From positions 1 through 11,346 of the forward strand of contig JBGTIS010000381.1 in NCBI GenBank assembly GCA_041745535.1: a stretch of DNA of 11,346 bases, in the 5' to 3' direction. The position numbers and the translations under genes are program-made. The notes below the pieces were generated by a model. The model was not told the DNA's origin, searched no databases, and saw only the letters and a list, made by a program, of their open reading frames with translations. Shown one piece after another: positions 1-6,289 of the stretch; the stretch's first letter is position 1; each line of letters begins with the position of its first letter. This DNA is from JBGTIS01 sp041745535 (lineage in GTDB: Bacteria > Bacteroidota > Bacteroidia > Cytophagales > Cyclobacteriaceae).

Positions 1-98
1 GCGGCAGATTCCTGGGCTTCAGCGTCAAAGTACAACAAGGCTAAAAGCAATACTGTGCACAAAAATGTCCTGAGTTTTTTCCAATGAATCGTCTTCAT
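1..98 (-). CDS. N-terminus of a secreted protein, cut by the window edge
   Basis: Reading leftward from the ATG at 98-96 there are 32 open codons before the window ends. They encode a clear Sec signal peptide: a basic N-region (K2, H5, K7, K8, R10), a hydrophobic core with TVLLLALLYF at residues 15-24, and an A-x-A type cleavage site AEA (26-28) just before Q29-E30. No lipobox cysteine follows, so a type I signal is more likely than a lipoprotein. The gene lies 47 bases downstream of the cycloisomerase on the same strand and may be the next gene of the anhydrogalactose operon, so an exported galactan enzyme (agarase, porphyranase, sulfatase) would fit. That is inference from position only. 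The mature protein is outside the window and its family cannot be named. Confidence 0.7.
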   Translation of the reverse strand, partial: MKTIHWKKLRTFLCTVLLLALLYFDAEAQESA

Positions 99-145
99 TA
101 TTAAATTGATTGCCAGTAAATAAAGTTAAATCGGAAGCACCGGTT

Positions 146-1258
146 CTATGTTGCAAGAATGCTGCTTCCTCCTTCGTATTCTGCCAGTTTCTCCCAGTTA
201 AACTGTACCCCAATGCCAGGCATATTCGGTGCTACGGCCCGGTAATTTTTTACCACTAACGGTCGGGTTGTATATTCATCAATCGGAAAGCTGTGCACTT
301 CCAGCCATCCGGCATTCGGTTGCGCCGACACCAGACTTACATGCAGTTCCTGCATACCGTGCGAACATACCGGAATGTCGTACTCTCGGGATAATTCCGC
401 TGCTTTTAACCATCCGGTAATACCGCCACAATTAGAGGCATCCGGCTGAATATAGGAAAGCCTGGCCTGCTCAAAGGCATACTCAAACTCATGGATGGTG
501 TGCAGGTTTTCCCCCATGGCCAGTGGAAAACCTGTTTTTTCCACTATTTCCGCATACCCCCTGTAATTATCAGGAATGATGGGTTCTTCAAACCAGGTAA
601 TGTTGTACGGTTTAAATCCTTCAATGGCTTCAATGGCTTTTTCCACACTCATGGAATAATTGGCATCTACCATAAAAGTAATATCATCTCCAATCAGTTC
701 ACGAACAGCTTTGATTCGGTCTATATCTTCCTGTAGGTTCTCTCTGCCAATTTTTATCTTAACAGCATGAAATCCTTTGTCCAGATAGGCCTGCATGTTT
801 TTCAGGAGTTTTTCCAGGGGGAATCGCAGGTCTATCCCCCCGCGATACGCCCGGCAGGTATTACCGGCACCACCCGCCATTTTCCAAAGCGGTTTTCCGG
901 CTTTTTTACACCGGATATCCCACAGTGCGATGTCTACCGTAGAAACAGCAAAAGCGGCAATCCCGCCCCTGCCTACATAATGAAGGTGCCATTCCATGAA
1001 ATCATAAATACCCTCAATATCATCCCCGTTTTTTCCCAGCAGGGCCGGTGCCAGGTCATGGTCAATCATGGCCTTGATGGCATGGCCGCCTTTTCCACCG
1101 GTGTAGGTATAACCTGTACCTTCACTGCCATCTGCCAGGGTAATGGTGGTGGTTACCAGCTCAAAATGGGTATGGTCTCCGTGTTTGGCATCGTTCAGCA
1201 CCTCTGGCAATGGCACCCTGAATAACTGAGCGTGTATGTTAGTGATTTTGCTGTTCAT
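146..1258 (-). CDS. 3,6-anhydro-L-galactonate cycloisomerase (enolase superfamily, MR/MLE type)
   Basis: A 370-residue full-length mandelate racemase/muconate lactonizing enzyme family protein. The N-terminal capping domain (about 1-125) is followed by the barrel carrying K167-I-K169, metal ligands D198 (VDAN), E224 (WFEEP) and E250 (GEN), the D273/H300 dyad (QPDASNCGG, CSHGMQ) and E320. The early stretch with AKHGDH and GTGYTYTGGKGG closely resembles, from memory, the Vibrio sp. EJY3 anhydrogalactonate cycloisomerase more than galactarate or fuconate dehydratases. The expected reaction opens the anhydro ring of 3,6-anhydro-L-galactonate to give 2-keto-3-deoxy-L-galactonate in the cytoplasm. 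Its ATG follows the stop of the aldehyde dehydrogenase frame with no gap (TAA 1261-1259, ATG 1258-1256), so the two are translationally coupled. Context (GH117, KduD, zinc dehydrogenase) supports the assignment. The alternative is another sugar-acid dehydratase of the same superfamily. Confidence 0.87.
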   Translation of the reverse strand: MNSKITNIHAQLFRVPLPEVLNDAKHGDHTHFELVTTTITLADGSEGTGYTYTGGKGGHAIKAMIDHDLAPALLGKNGDDIEGIYDFMEWHLHYVGRGGIAAFAVSTVDIALWDIRCKKAGKPLWKMAGGAGNTCRAYRGGIDLRFPLEKLLKNMQAYLDKGFHAVKIKIGRENLQEDIDRIKAVRELIGDDITFMVDANYSMSVEKAIEAIEGFKPYNITWFEEPIIPDNYRGYAEIVEKTGFPLAMGENLHTIHEFEYAFEQARLSYIQPDASNCGGITGWLKAAELSREYDIPVCSHGMQELHVSLVSAQPNAGWLEVHSFPIDEYTTRPLVVKNYRAVAPNMPGIGVQFNWEKLAEYEGGSSILAT

Positions 1259-1798
1259 TTAGGCTTTATATTTCATGTAAAAGGTTTTCTTCTCCAGGTA
1301 CTGCTCAAACCCGTATTTACCATCCTCACCACCCGTGCCACTCAATTTATAGCCATTATGAAATCCCTGGTGCTGCTCCCCATGCCCCCGATTGATATAG
1401 ATTTCACCAAATTCCAGTTCATCGTTGCAACGCATAATGGTGTTCATGTTATTGGTAAACACCATAGCCGCCAATCCATACCTACAATCGTTGGCATAGC
1501 CGATTACCTCATCAAAATCCTTAAATTTAATTACGGGCAGAATAGGGCCGAATGATTCCTCATGAACAATGGTCATTTCCTGGGTTACTTCTGTCAGGAT
1601 AGTGGGTTCAAACCAATGACCTTTTTCAAACTGCGCACCTGCTGGTCTTTTTCCCCCGTAAGCGATGGTAGCGCCTTCTTCTTTGCTTTTGGCAACCAAA
1701 CGATCCATATTATTGATCTCCGACTGGTTGACTTTAGGCCCAAGATCAGTGCCCGGGTCCATGGGATCGCCTATTTTAAGGGCTTTTACCCTGGTCAT
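1259..1798 (-). pseudogene. Aldehyde dehydrogenase (AldA-like), C-terminal part after a frameshift
   Basis: This is the continuation of the aldehyde dehydrogenase whose N-terminal part is at 1803-2714, in a different frame. Family-like sequence starts right at the break (KFMTRVKALKIGDP) and includes the conserved HEESFGPILP block. It ends with the AldA-type tail INRGHGEQHQGFHNG, then SGTGGEDGKYG, and a final YLEKKTFYMKY, which covers the rest of the catalytic domain and the oligomerisation strand. The frame is open further upstream, but residues before the break do not resemble the family. An ATG at 1798-1796 lies four bases after the stop of the N-terminal part (TAA 1805-1803), so a separate 179-residue peptide could arise by reinitiation. 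Such a piece lacks the NAD site and catalytic cysteine and cannot work alone. Confidence 0.85.
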
Positions 1799-1802
1799 GA
1801 AT

Positions 1803-2714
1803 TTATTCCATAAAAGCCTCATAAATATCCTCATGCAGGTACAGGCGTTCGTTGCAGGTACACACCTGACCACAGTTATCGAAGCGGGAATGTAAGGCGC
1901 CATGGACCGCTTCATCCAAGTCCGCATCAGGGAAGACGATACAGGGGGCTTTTCCACCCAGTTCTAACTGCACATGGATGAGATTTTCAGCAGCGGTACG
2001 GAAAATCTGTTGTCCGGCAGGGGTGCTGCCCGTCATGCTTACCATTTTGGTGATTGGGTTGGATACCAGGGCATTGCCTAATACTTTCCCGGTACCGGTC
2101 ACAATATTGAGTACGCCTTTGGGCAACCCCACCTTATTGGCGATATCACCCAGTTCAAGGGTAGCCAGCGGGGTTTCTTCAGTGGGTTTCAGCACCACAC
2201 AGTTGCCGGCTACCAGCGCGGGACCGGTTTTCCTTCCGGCCAGTGCCAGCGGAAAGTTCCAGGCTGTAATGGCCACCACCACCCCTCTGGGTATTTTTTG
2301 AATCCGGATTTGTTCGTTCTCATTATCAGAAGGCAGAATGTCGCCTTCTATCTGCCGGGCCCAGTCGCAGGCATATTCAATAAAAGTAGCCGTTACTTCC
2401 ACTTCCATTTGCGCTACCCCAATCAGCTTGCCCTGCTCTTTTACCAAAAGCTTCGCCAATCGGTCTTTGTTTGCCCTGATCTCAGCGGCAAAGGCCCGCA
2501 TGATTTCCGCTCTTTTTCTGGGTGGCACTTTTTTCCAGGTTTTCTGGGCTTTTTCCGCTGCTTCCAGGGCGATTCGCGCGTCCTTTTCTTCGCCCATCTG
2601 AATAGTGGCCACTACGGATTCATCGGTAGGGCTAAAAATATCCGCTTTTTTACCGGAAGAAGCATCCAGCCACTCCCCATTGATAAATAGCTGATAATTT
2701 TTTATTGCTGTCAT
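1803..2714 (-). pseudogene. Aldehyde dehydrogenase (AldA-like; probable 3,6-anhydro-L-galactose dehydrogenase), N-terminal part, frameshifted
   Basis: The first 303 residues of an aldehyde dehydrogenase close to E. coli lactaldehyde dehydrogenase AldA. Visible landmarks are AWNFP (151-155, N153), LKPTE (K176), MTGST (228-231), LELGGK with the general base E251, and CGQVC with the nucleophile C285. The protein stops at FME-TAA while homologues run on. AldA has IYDQFVNRLGEAM where this gene would read IYEAFME plus KFMTRVKAL in the next frame, with equal spacing. One extra base near 1802-1806 therefore explains the split, and removing it gives about 484 residues, the usual length for this family. 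With GH117 and the cycloisomerase beside it, the likely role is NAD(P)-dependent oxidation of 3,6-anhydro-L-galactose to the acid. The start is supported by A-rich sequence before the ATG and a 63-base gap to the upstream SDR gene. The lesion may be real, or a sequencing error. Confidence 0.9.
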
Positions 2715-2777
2715 ATTGATTCTCTTTTAGGGTTGTATGTATTTAATTAAAAATGACAGAGTCTGAGATTGAGAATT

Positions 2778-3548
2778 TTATCTTCCCATCCAGCCACCAT
2801 CTACCAGCACAATGCTGCCATGCATATAATCGGACGCTTGTGACGACAGAAATACGACAGGACCCGCGAAATCACCAGGTTCTCCCCATCGGCCTGCCGG
2901 GATTCTGGCCAGGATAGCGGCTGCCCTTTCCGGATTGTTTCTTAAAGCTTCCGTATTATCGGTGCTGATATACCCCGGGGCAATGGCATTTACATTTACG
3001 CCCTGGCTTGCCCATTCGTTGGCGAAGGCCATGGTCAGTTGCCCGATCGCTCCTTTGCTGGCGGCATATCCGGGTACGGTGATGCCCCCCTGAAAAGTAA
3101 GCAGTGAAGCCGTGAAAATGATTTTACCACTGCTTCTGGCTACCATCTCTTTGCCAATTTCACGGGTAAGAATAAACTGGGCATTCTGGTTCACCTCGAT
3201 TACCTTATCCCACATCTCATCGGGATGCTCGGCGGCTGGCGTTCGCAGGATGGTGCCGGCATTGTTTACCAGAATATCAATCACGGGAAAATCGGCTTTT
3301 ACGGCTTTAATAAACGCATACAAGGATTTGCGATCAGAAAAATCGCAGGCATACCCTTTGAATTTCCTGCCCAGGGCTGTTACTTCTTTCTCCACCGCAC
3401 TGCCTGAATGTTCCAGAGAAGCACTTACTCCAATTACATCGGCTCCCGCTTCTGCCAGCGCAATTGCCATGGCTTTTCCTATCCCTCTTTTACATCCGGT
3501 TACCAGGGCTGTTTTACCGGTTAGTTTAAATTGTTCTAAAATGTTCAT
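2778..3548 (-). CDS. kduD: KduD-type SDR (2-dehydro-3-deoxy-D-gluconate 5-dehydrogenase / 2,5-diketo-3-deoxygalactonate 5-reductase)
   Basis: A 256-residue classical short-chain dehydrogenase of normal length. It has the cofactor motif TGCKRGIG (17-24), NNAG (95-98), catalytic S148, Y161 and K165, and the KduD-like blocks SLLTFQGGI, NVNAIAPGYISTDNT, RIPAGRWGEP and a C-terminal VDGGWMGR. These match E. coli KduD from memory along the whole length. In pectin and alginate pathways KduD handles 5-keto sugar acids. Here, next to the cycloisomerase and the zinc dehydrogenase, it more likely reduces 2,5-diketo-3-deoxygalactonate to 2-keto-3-deoxy-D-gluconate, the second half of the C5 inversion in AHG breakdown. 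It starts 21 bases after the zinc dehydrogenase stop, with an A-rich stretch before the ATG. It appears intact, with all catalytic residues present. Confidence 0.9.
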   Translation of the reverse strand: MNILEQFKLTGKTALVTGCKRGIGKAMAIALAEAGADVIGVSASLEHSGSAVEKEVTALGRKFKGYACDFSDRKSLYAFIKAVKADFPVIDILVNNAGTILRTPAAEHPDEMWDKVIEVNQNAQFILTREIGKEMVARSSGKIIFTASLLTFQGGITVPGYAASKGAIGQLTMAFANEWASQGVNVNAIAPGYISTDNTEALRNNPERAAAILARIPAGRWGEPGDFAGPVVFLSSQASDYMHGSIVLVDGGWMGR

Positions 3549-3569
3549 TTTTAATCTTTATGTGTAGAA

Positions 3570-4589
3570 TTAATCCTGGCATTTGATAAGGTATTTCATG
3601 CCTGCCGGGTTTTTATCAATGGTTTCAAATACAGCCTGTATGTTTTCCAGGTTATCTACTTTAGTGATCAGCGAATCGAATGGTATTACCCCGGAAGCGG
3701 CAATGCGGATCGCCTCTTCATAGTCTTCTTCTTCATACAACCGAGCGCCCAGCAACTCTATTTCTGACCAGAAGAATTTAAACAGGTCTACGGGTTTCTT
3801 TTCTCCACCGTGGATGGCTACCATCACGATTCTGGCCCGTACGTTTACCACTTCGGTCATGGCCGCTACACCAGCTGCGGAACCCGACACTTCAAAAACA
3901 CAGTCCATCATCGCCTCCTGCGTCAGTGCTGAAACACGATCTTTCAGGTTCTCTTTTACGGGATTAATGGTGGTAAAACCCAGATTGGACAGCAGTTCCA
4001 GCCGGGCCTCATTTACTTCTGAAATAATTACCTGGGCACCTTTTTCTCTCAGCACAAAAGCGATCAGCGTTCCGATGGGGCCCCCACCAATTACCAAACA
4101 GTGCTCACCAGCTTTCACTCTCCCGATTTTTACATCGTGGCAGGCCACAGCCAAAGGTTCTATAAAAGCGCCATGTTTTAAGGACAGGCTTTCCGGCAAC
4201 TCATGCAGGGTATACGCCGGTACGGTCCAGCTTTGCTGAAAAGCACCCGGACTATCGATGCCGATAAACTTCAGGTTTTTACCCACATGCGGATGTCCTT
4301 TGTCAAAAGGATGGGCCTCGCCAAATTTCAGGGGACGCACCGCTACTTTATCTCCCACTTTTACATTTTCCACTCCCTCTCCTACTTCGGCCACCACGGC
4401 AGAAGCTTCGTGACCCACAATCTGCGGAGGCTTTACCCGCTGATCCATTACACCATGATAAATGTGAATATCAGTGCCACATACGCCACAATAGGCCATT
4501 TCTAACCTTACTTCACCTTTGCCTGGTTTTATCTCCTGGCTTTCGCCCAGGCTGAATTTCCCCTTTTCTTGATAATATGCTGCTTTCAT
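3570..4589 (-). CDS. Zinc-type MDR dehydrogenase, probable 2-keto-3-deoxy-L-galactonate 5-dehydrogenase
   Basis: A 339-residue medium-chain dehydrogenase. The GroES-like domain holds the catalytic zinc ligands C37 (VCGTD), H60-E61 (GHE) and E144 (IEPLAVACH). The Rossmann fold follows, with VIGGGPIG (166-173) and an acidic E191 at the end of the second strand, which favours NAD. The lobe that normally carries the four-cysteine structural zinc (about 85-115) has no cysteine at all, so this site is lost, as in sorbitol-dehydrogenase-like members. In agarolytic bacteria an enzyme of this superfamily oxidises 2-keto-3-deoxy-L-galactonate at C5 to the 2,5-diketo acid (EC 1.1.1.389), and the neighbours here fit that step exactly. 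Sequence alone would also allow another polyol or sugar-acid dehydrogenase. It follows GH117 by 99 bases and leads the metabolic genes. Confidence 0.83.
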   Translation of the reverse strand: MKAAYYQEKGKFSLGESQEIKPGKGEVRLEMAYCGVCGTDIHIYHGVMDQRVKPPQIVGHEASAVVAEVGEGVENVKVGDKVAVRPLKFGEAHPFDKGHPHVGKNLKFIGIDSPGAFQQSWTVPAYTLHELPESLSLKHGAFIEPLAVACHDVKIGRVKAGEHCLVIGGGPIGTLIAFVLREKGAQVIISEVNEARLELLSNLGFTTINPVKENLKDRVSALTQEAMMDCVFEVSGSAAGVAAMTEVVNVRARIVMVAIHGGEKKPVDLFKFFWSEIELLGARLYEEEDYEEAIRIAASGVIPFDSLITKVDNLENIQAVFETIDKNPAGMKYLIKCQD

Positions 4590-4688
4590 TGGTTCTGTTA
4601 ATGATTTTGTAATTAGTTCTAGCTTTAAAGAATTCTTCCCTAATCAACCGAAAAATACGGTAAGGTTAGTAAAAAATTATAATTTTTA

Positions 4689-5777
4689 TCAGGGACTGAA
4701 AGGCTGAAATCCTTCAAATCTTTTGATGCGTTGCCAGTCTTTGGTAACATACTCATGTGTTAAACCCCATTTCAAAGCTTCTATCGGGCTTTTGTCATTA
4801 TCTACCGATTGATCCAAACCTGCTGCGGGCGGCCCCCATTTAATGTGTGATTTAATTTCGAAGTTAATACCATCGGGCGACCACTGTATGGTGTTTCTTT
4901 CAGGACCATCGGTGATGATCAGAGCGGAAATACCGCCTTTATACGGCCAAACCCACAGTTCATGACCAGAGTTGGTAATCGGGTTATAATCGGATTTTAC
5001 GTACGGTCCTTCCAGGTTATCGGCAATGGCTACACCCCATTTAATTTCTCTGCCGCCAAAGGTTTTGCGCTCTCCCATCCGTTCTCCTTTGTAGTAAAGA
5101 TAAAACTTGTTGTTATAGTAAAGCAAAGTAGGGTCATGCGCCTTATGGCTATCGAACGACCCCTGACTTTTAACTTTAAAACGCGTATCCTCCTCTCCCA
5201 GCCATTCTCCATCGTCCGAAGCGGATAGAATGGGAGTGTCCAGTTTTTTAAAAGGTCCCTCCGGCGAGGATGCGATGGCCATGCCTACCTGGTTTTTCAC
5301 TCTGTTGGCATAGGGGGCTTTTACCGTTTGGTATACCAGCACATAGTTGCCATCGTGCGTCATGATATGGGGTGTAAACACCGACCGGTCATCATAGGCT
5401 CCCGCAGGCCCCCGGCCTACGGCTCTGCGCTGTTCTTTCCACGTCCAGCCATCTTTGGAGGTGGCAAACCAGACTTCTGACTGATCCCAGGGGAATACTT
5501 TCTTTTCCGGATCGCCGGTACCAAAACCAAATGTTTCATCCGTAGATTTGGTATAGTACACGTAGTAGGTATCGTTCACCGTAATAATATCGCTGGGGTC
5601 TCTGCGATTAACCCCTTCCTCATACGCCAGATCCCCTTTCAGGTCATACTCTTTAAATTCCAGGTACCACTCCGGACCCTGATTGTAATTTCTTTCCAAA
5701 GCACGCTTTGAGGCGCTGCTCAGTTTGCCATCCCTGGGTATGGCTAAAAAACTATACATTGAATCCGGGAAATCCAT
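4689..5777 (-). CDS. ahgA: GH117 alpha-1,3-(3,6-anhydro)-L-galactosidase (neoagaro-oligosaccharide hydrolase)
   Basis: This 362-residue frame covers the whole GH117 domain, a five-bladed beta-propeller. Near the start is the S-x-A-x-x-R motif (S20, A22, R25) of the helix-turn-helix that swaps between subunits in the dimer. Family blocks follow: RRDPS, GTGDPEKKVFPWD, GAYDDRSVFTP, QGSFDSHKAHDP, TFGGREIKWGVAIADN and ITNSGHELWVWPYKGG. D60, D215, H272 and E273 have the same spacing as the catalytic residues recalled for Bacteroides plebeius GH117 (D90, D245, H302, E303). The enzyme removes terminal 3,6-anhydro-L-galactose from neoagaro-oligosaccharides. The listed start is the first ATG after an in-frame TAG at 5816-5814. 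Before that stop lies an apparent lipoprotein signal (separate entry), so the ancestral gene was longer. From this ATG the product would be cytoplasmic, as for signal-less relatives. Confidence 0.95.
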   Translation of the reverse strand: MDFPDSMYSFLAIPRDGKLSSASKRALERNYNQGPEWYLEFKEYDLKGDLAYEEGVNRRDPSDIITVNDTYYVYYTKSTDETFGFGTGDPEKKVFPWDQSEVWFATSKDGWTWKEQRRAVGRGPAGAYDDRSVFTPHIMTHDGNYVLVYQTVKAPYANRVKNQVGMAIASSPEGPFKKLDTPILSASDDGEWLGEEDTRFKVKSQGSFDSHKAHDPTLLYYNNKFYLYYKGERMGERKTFGGREIKWGVAIADNLEGPYVKSDYNPITNSGHELWVWPYKGGISALIITDGPERNTIQWSPDGINFEIKSHIKWGPPAAGLDQSVDNDKSPIEALKWGLTHEYVTKDWQRIKRFEGFQPFSP

Positions 5778-5857
5778 ACTTGTTGCTGTCTCTTTTTCTT
5801 CAGATGAAACACTCTATTGACACCCGGCCATTCCTATGAGGGTGAATATTACAAGCG
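5778..5857 (-). pseudogene. Broken lipoprotein signal peptide of the GH117 gene
   Basis: Upstream of the GH117 ATG, in the same frame, the minus strand encodes ALVIFTLIGMAGCQ, then TAG (5816-5814), then SVSSEEKETATS and the GH117 start. The hydrophobic run ending in GMAGC is a good lipobox (Cys codon 5822-5820), and the polar Ser/Glu-rich stretch is a typical lipoprotein linker. GH117 enzymes are often exported, so this is most simply the original 5' end of the gene, inactivated by an amber codon right after the lipidation site and cut near residue 1: no in-frame start codon is present before the frame meets TGA beside the SusC-like sequence. This is inference from composition and frame. Confidence 0.6.
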
Positions 5858-5861
5858 CATT
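5854..5861 (+). repeat. 8-base direct repeat at the left edge of the SusC fragment
   Basis: AGCGCATT occurs here, where the GH117 5' remnant meets the SusC-like sequence. The same eight bases occur at 6266-6273, where the SusC-like sequence gives way to the SusD-like one. The pair could be microhomology used in recombination, a target-site duplication around an inserted 404-base piece, or chance. Confidence 0.5.
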
Positions 5862-6289
5862 ATCATGGTACGGCTTTCAACAGTGCTTTGAAGTACAATA
5901 TCGCTGCTAACTTCACGCAATATAAAAATGAGGTTACCAGGCTGTCTAACAACGAAAATGAGTTTATACAAGGGTTTCCCACGCGTCAGCAGATTTATAC
6001 CCGTACGGAAGCAGGCCACTCCTTTCCTGAATTTTATGGATATGTGGTGGATGGTATCTTTCAAACCCAGGAGGAAGCTGATGCCCACGCACCCAATGGT
6101 ACCTACAACCAACCGGGTAACCTGAAGATCAGAGACGTGGATGGCGATGGTGTTATTACCCCTGATGACCGGACCTACATTGGCAATCCGCACCCCGATT
6201 TCACTACCGGATTGCGATTGGGGCTTGAATACAAGGGTTTTGATGTGGCGGCTACGTTTTATGCCAGCGCATTGGGGTTAATAGTTTAA
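5862..6289 (+). pseudogene. susC: Internal fragment of a SusC/RagA-type TonB-dependent transporter
   Basis: The plus frame reads YHGTAFNSALKYNIAANF, NFTQYKNEVTRLSNN, GHSFPEFYGYVVDGIFQTQE, IRDVDGDGVITPDDRTYIG, GNPHPDFTTGLRLGLEYKG and FDVAATFYAS. These are the classic C-terminal barrel blocks of SusC-like outer-membrane transporters that import oligosaccharides with SusD partners. Only about 135 residues of a protein usually near 1,000 residues are present. The whole plug and most of the barrel are missing on the left, where the frame runs into TGA at 5843-5845. On the right, similarity ends after FYAS and the frame stops at 6287-6289. The in-frame TTG at 5888 is not a real start. A translated product could not form a transporter. 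The last 20 or so bases are shared with the upstream edge of the SusD piece. Confidence 0.9.
6266..6273 (+). repeat. 8-base direct repeat at the right edge of the SusC fragment
   Basis: This is the second copy of AGCGCATT (first at 5854-5861). It sits exactly where SusC similarity stops (after the codons for FYAS) and a new frame leading into the SusD-like sequence begins. Confidence 0.5.

Noticed and set aside
229..1225. Several plus-strand open frames opposite the cycloisomerase gene
   Set aside because: They have no family-like motifs and lie fully antisense to a conserved full-length gene; low stop density there is a by-product of its codon use.
1798..1812. Programmed ribosomal frameshifting in the aldehyde dehydrogenase
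   Set aside because: No slippery heptamer, no internal Shine-Dalgarno-like stimulator and no obvious downstream structure; aldehyde dehydrogenases are not known to use this. A plain insertion or sequencing error is simpler.
5820..5866. GH117 starting at the ATG at 5866-5864 (MIMRL) to give a complete lipoprotein signal
   Set aside because: It needs a one-base change to join the signal frame and still meets the TAG at 5816-5814; the same bases also read well as SusC (YHGTAF), so the ATG is probably fortuitous.
6133..6180. EF-hand or dockerin-like motif DVDGDGVITPDD
   Set aside because: This D-x-D/N-G-D-G-x-I block is a standard conserved element of the SusC barrel and the surrounding sequence is SusC.
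5862..6265. A transposable element flanked by an 8-base target duplication
   Set aside because: The insert contains only SusC sequence, has no terminal inverted repeats and no transposase, so only the direct repeat itself is reported.
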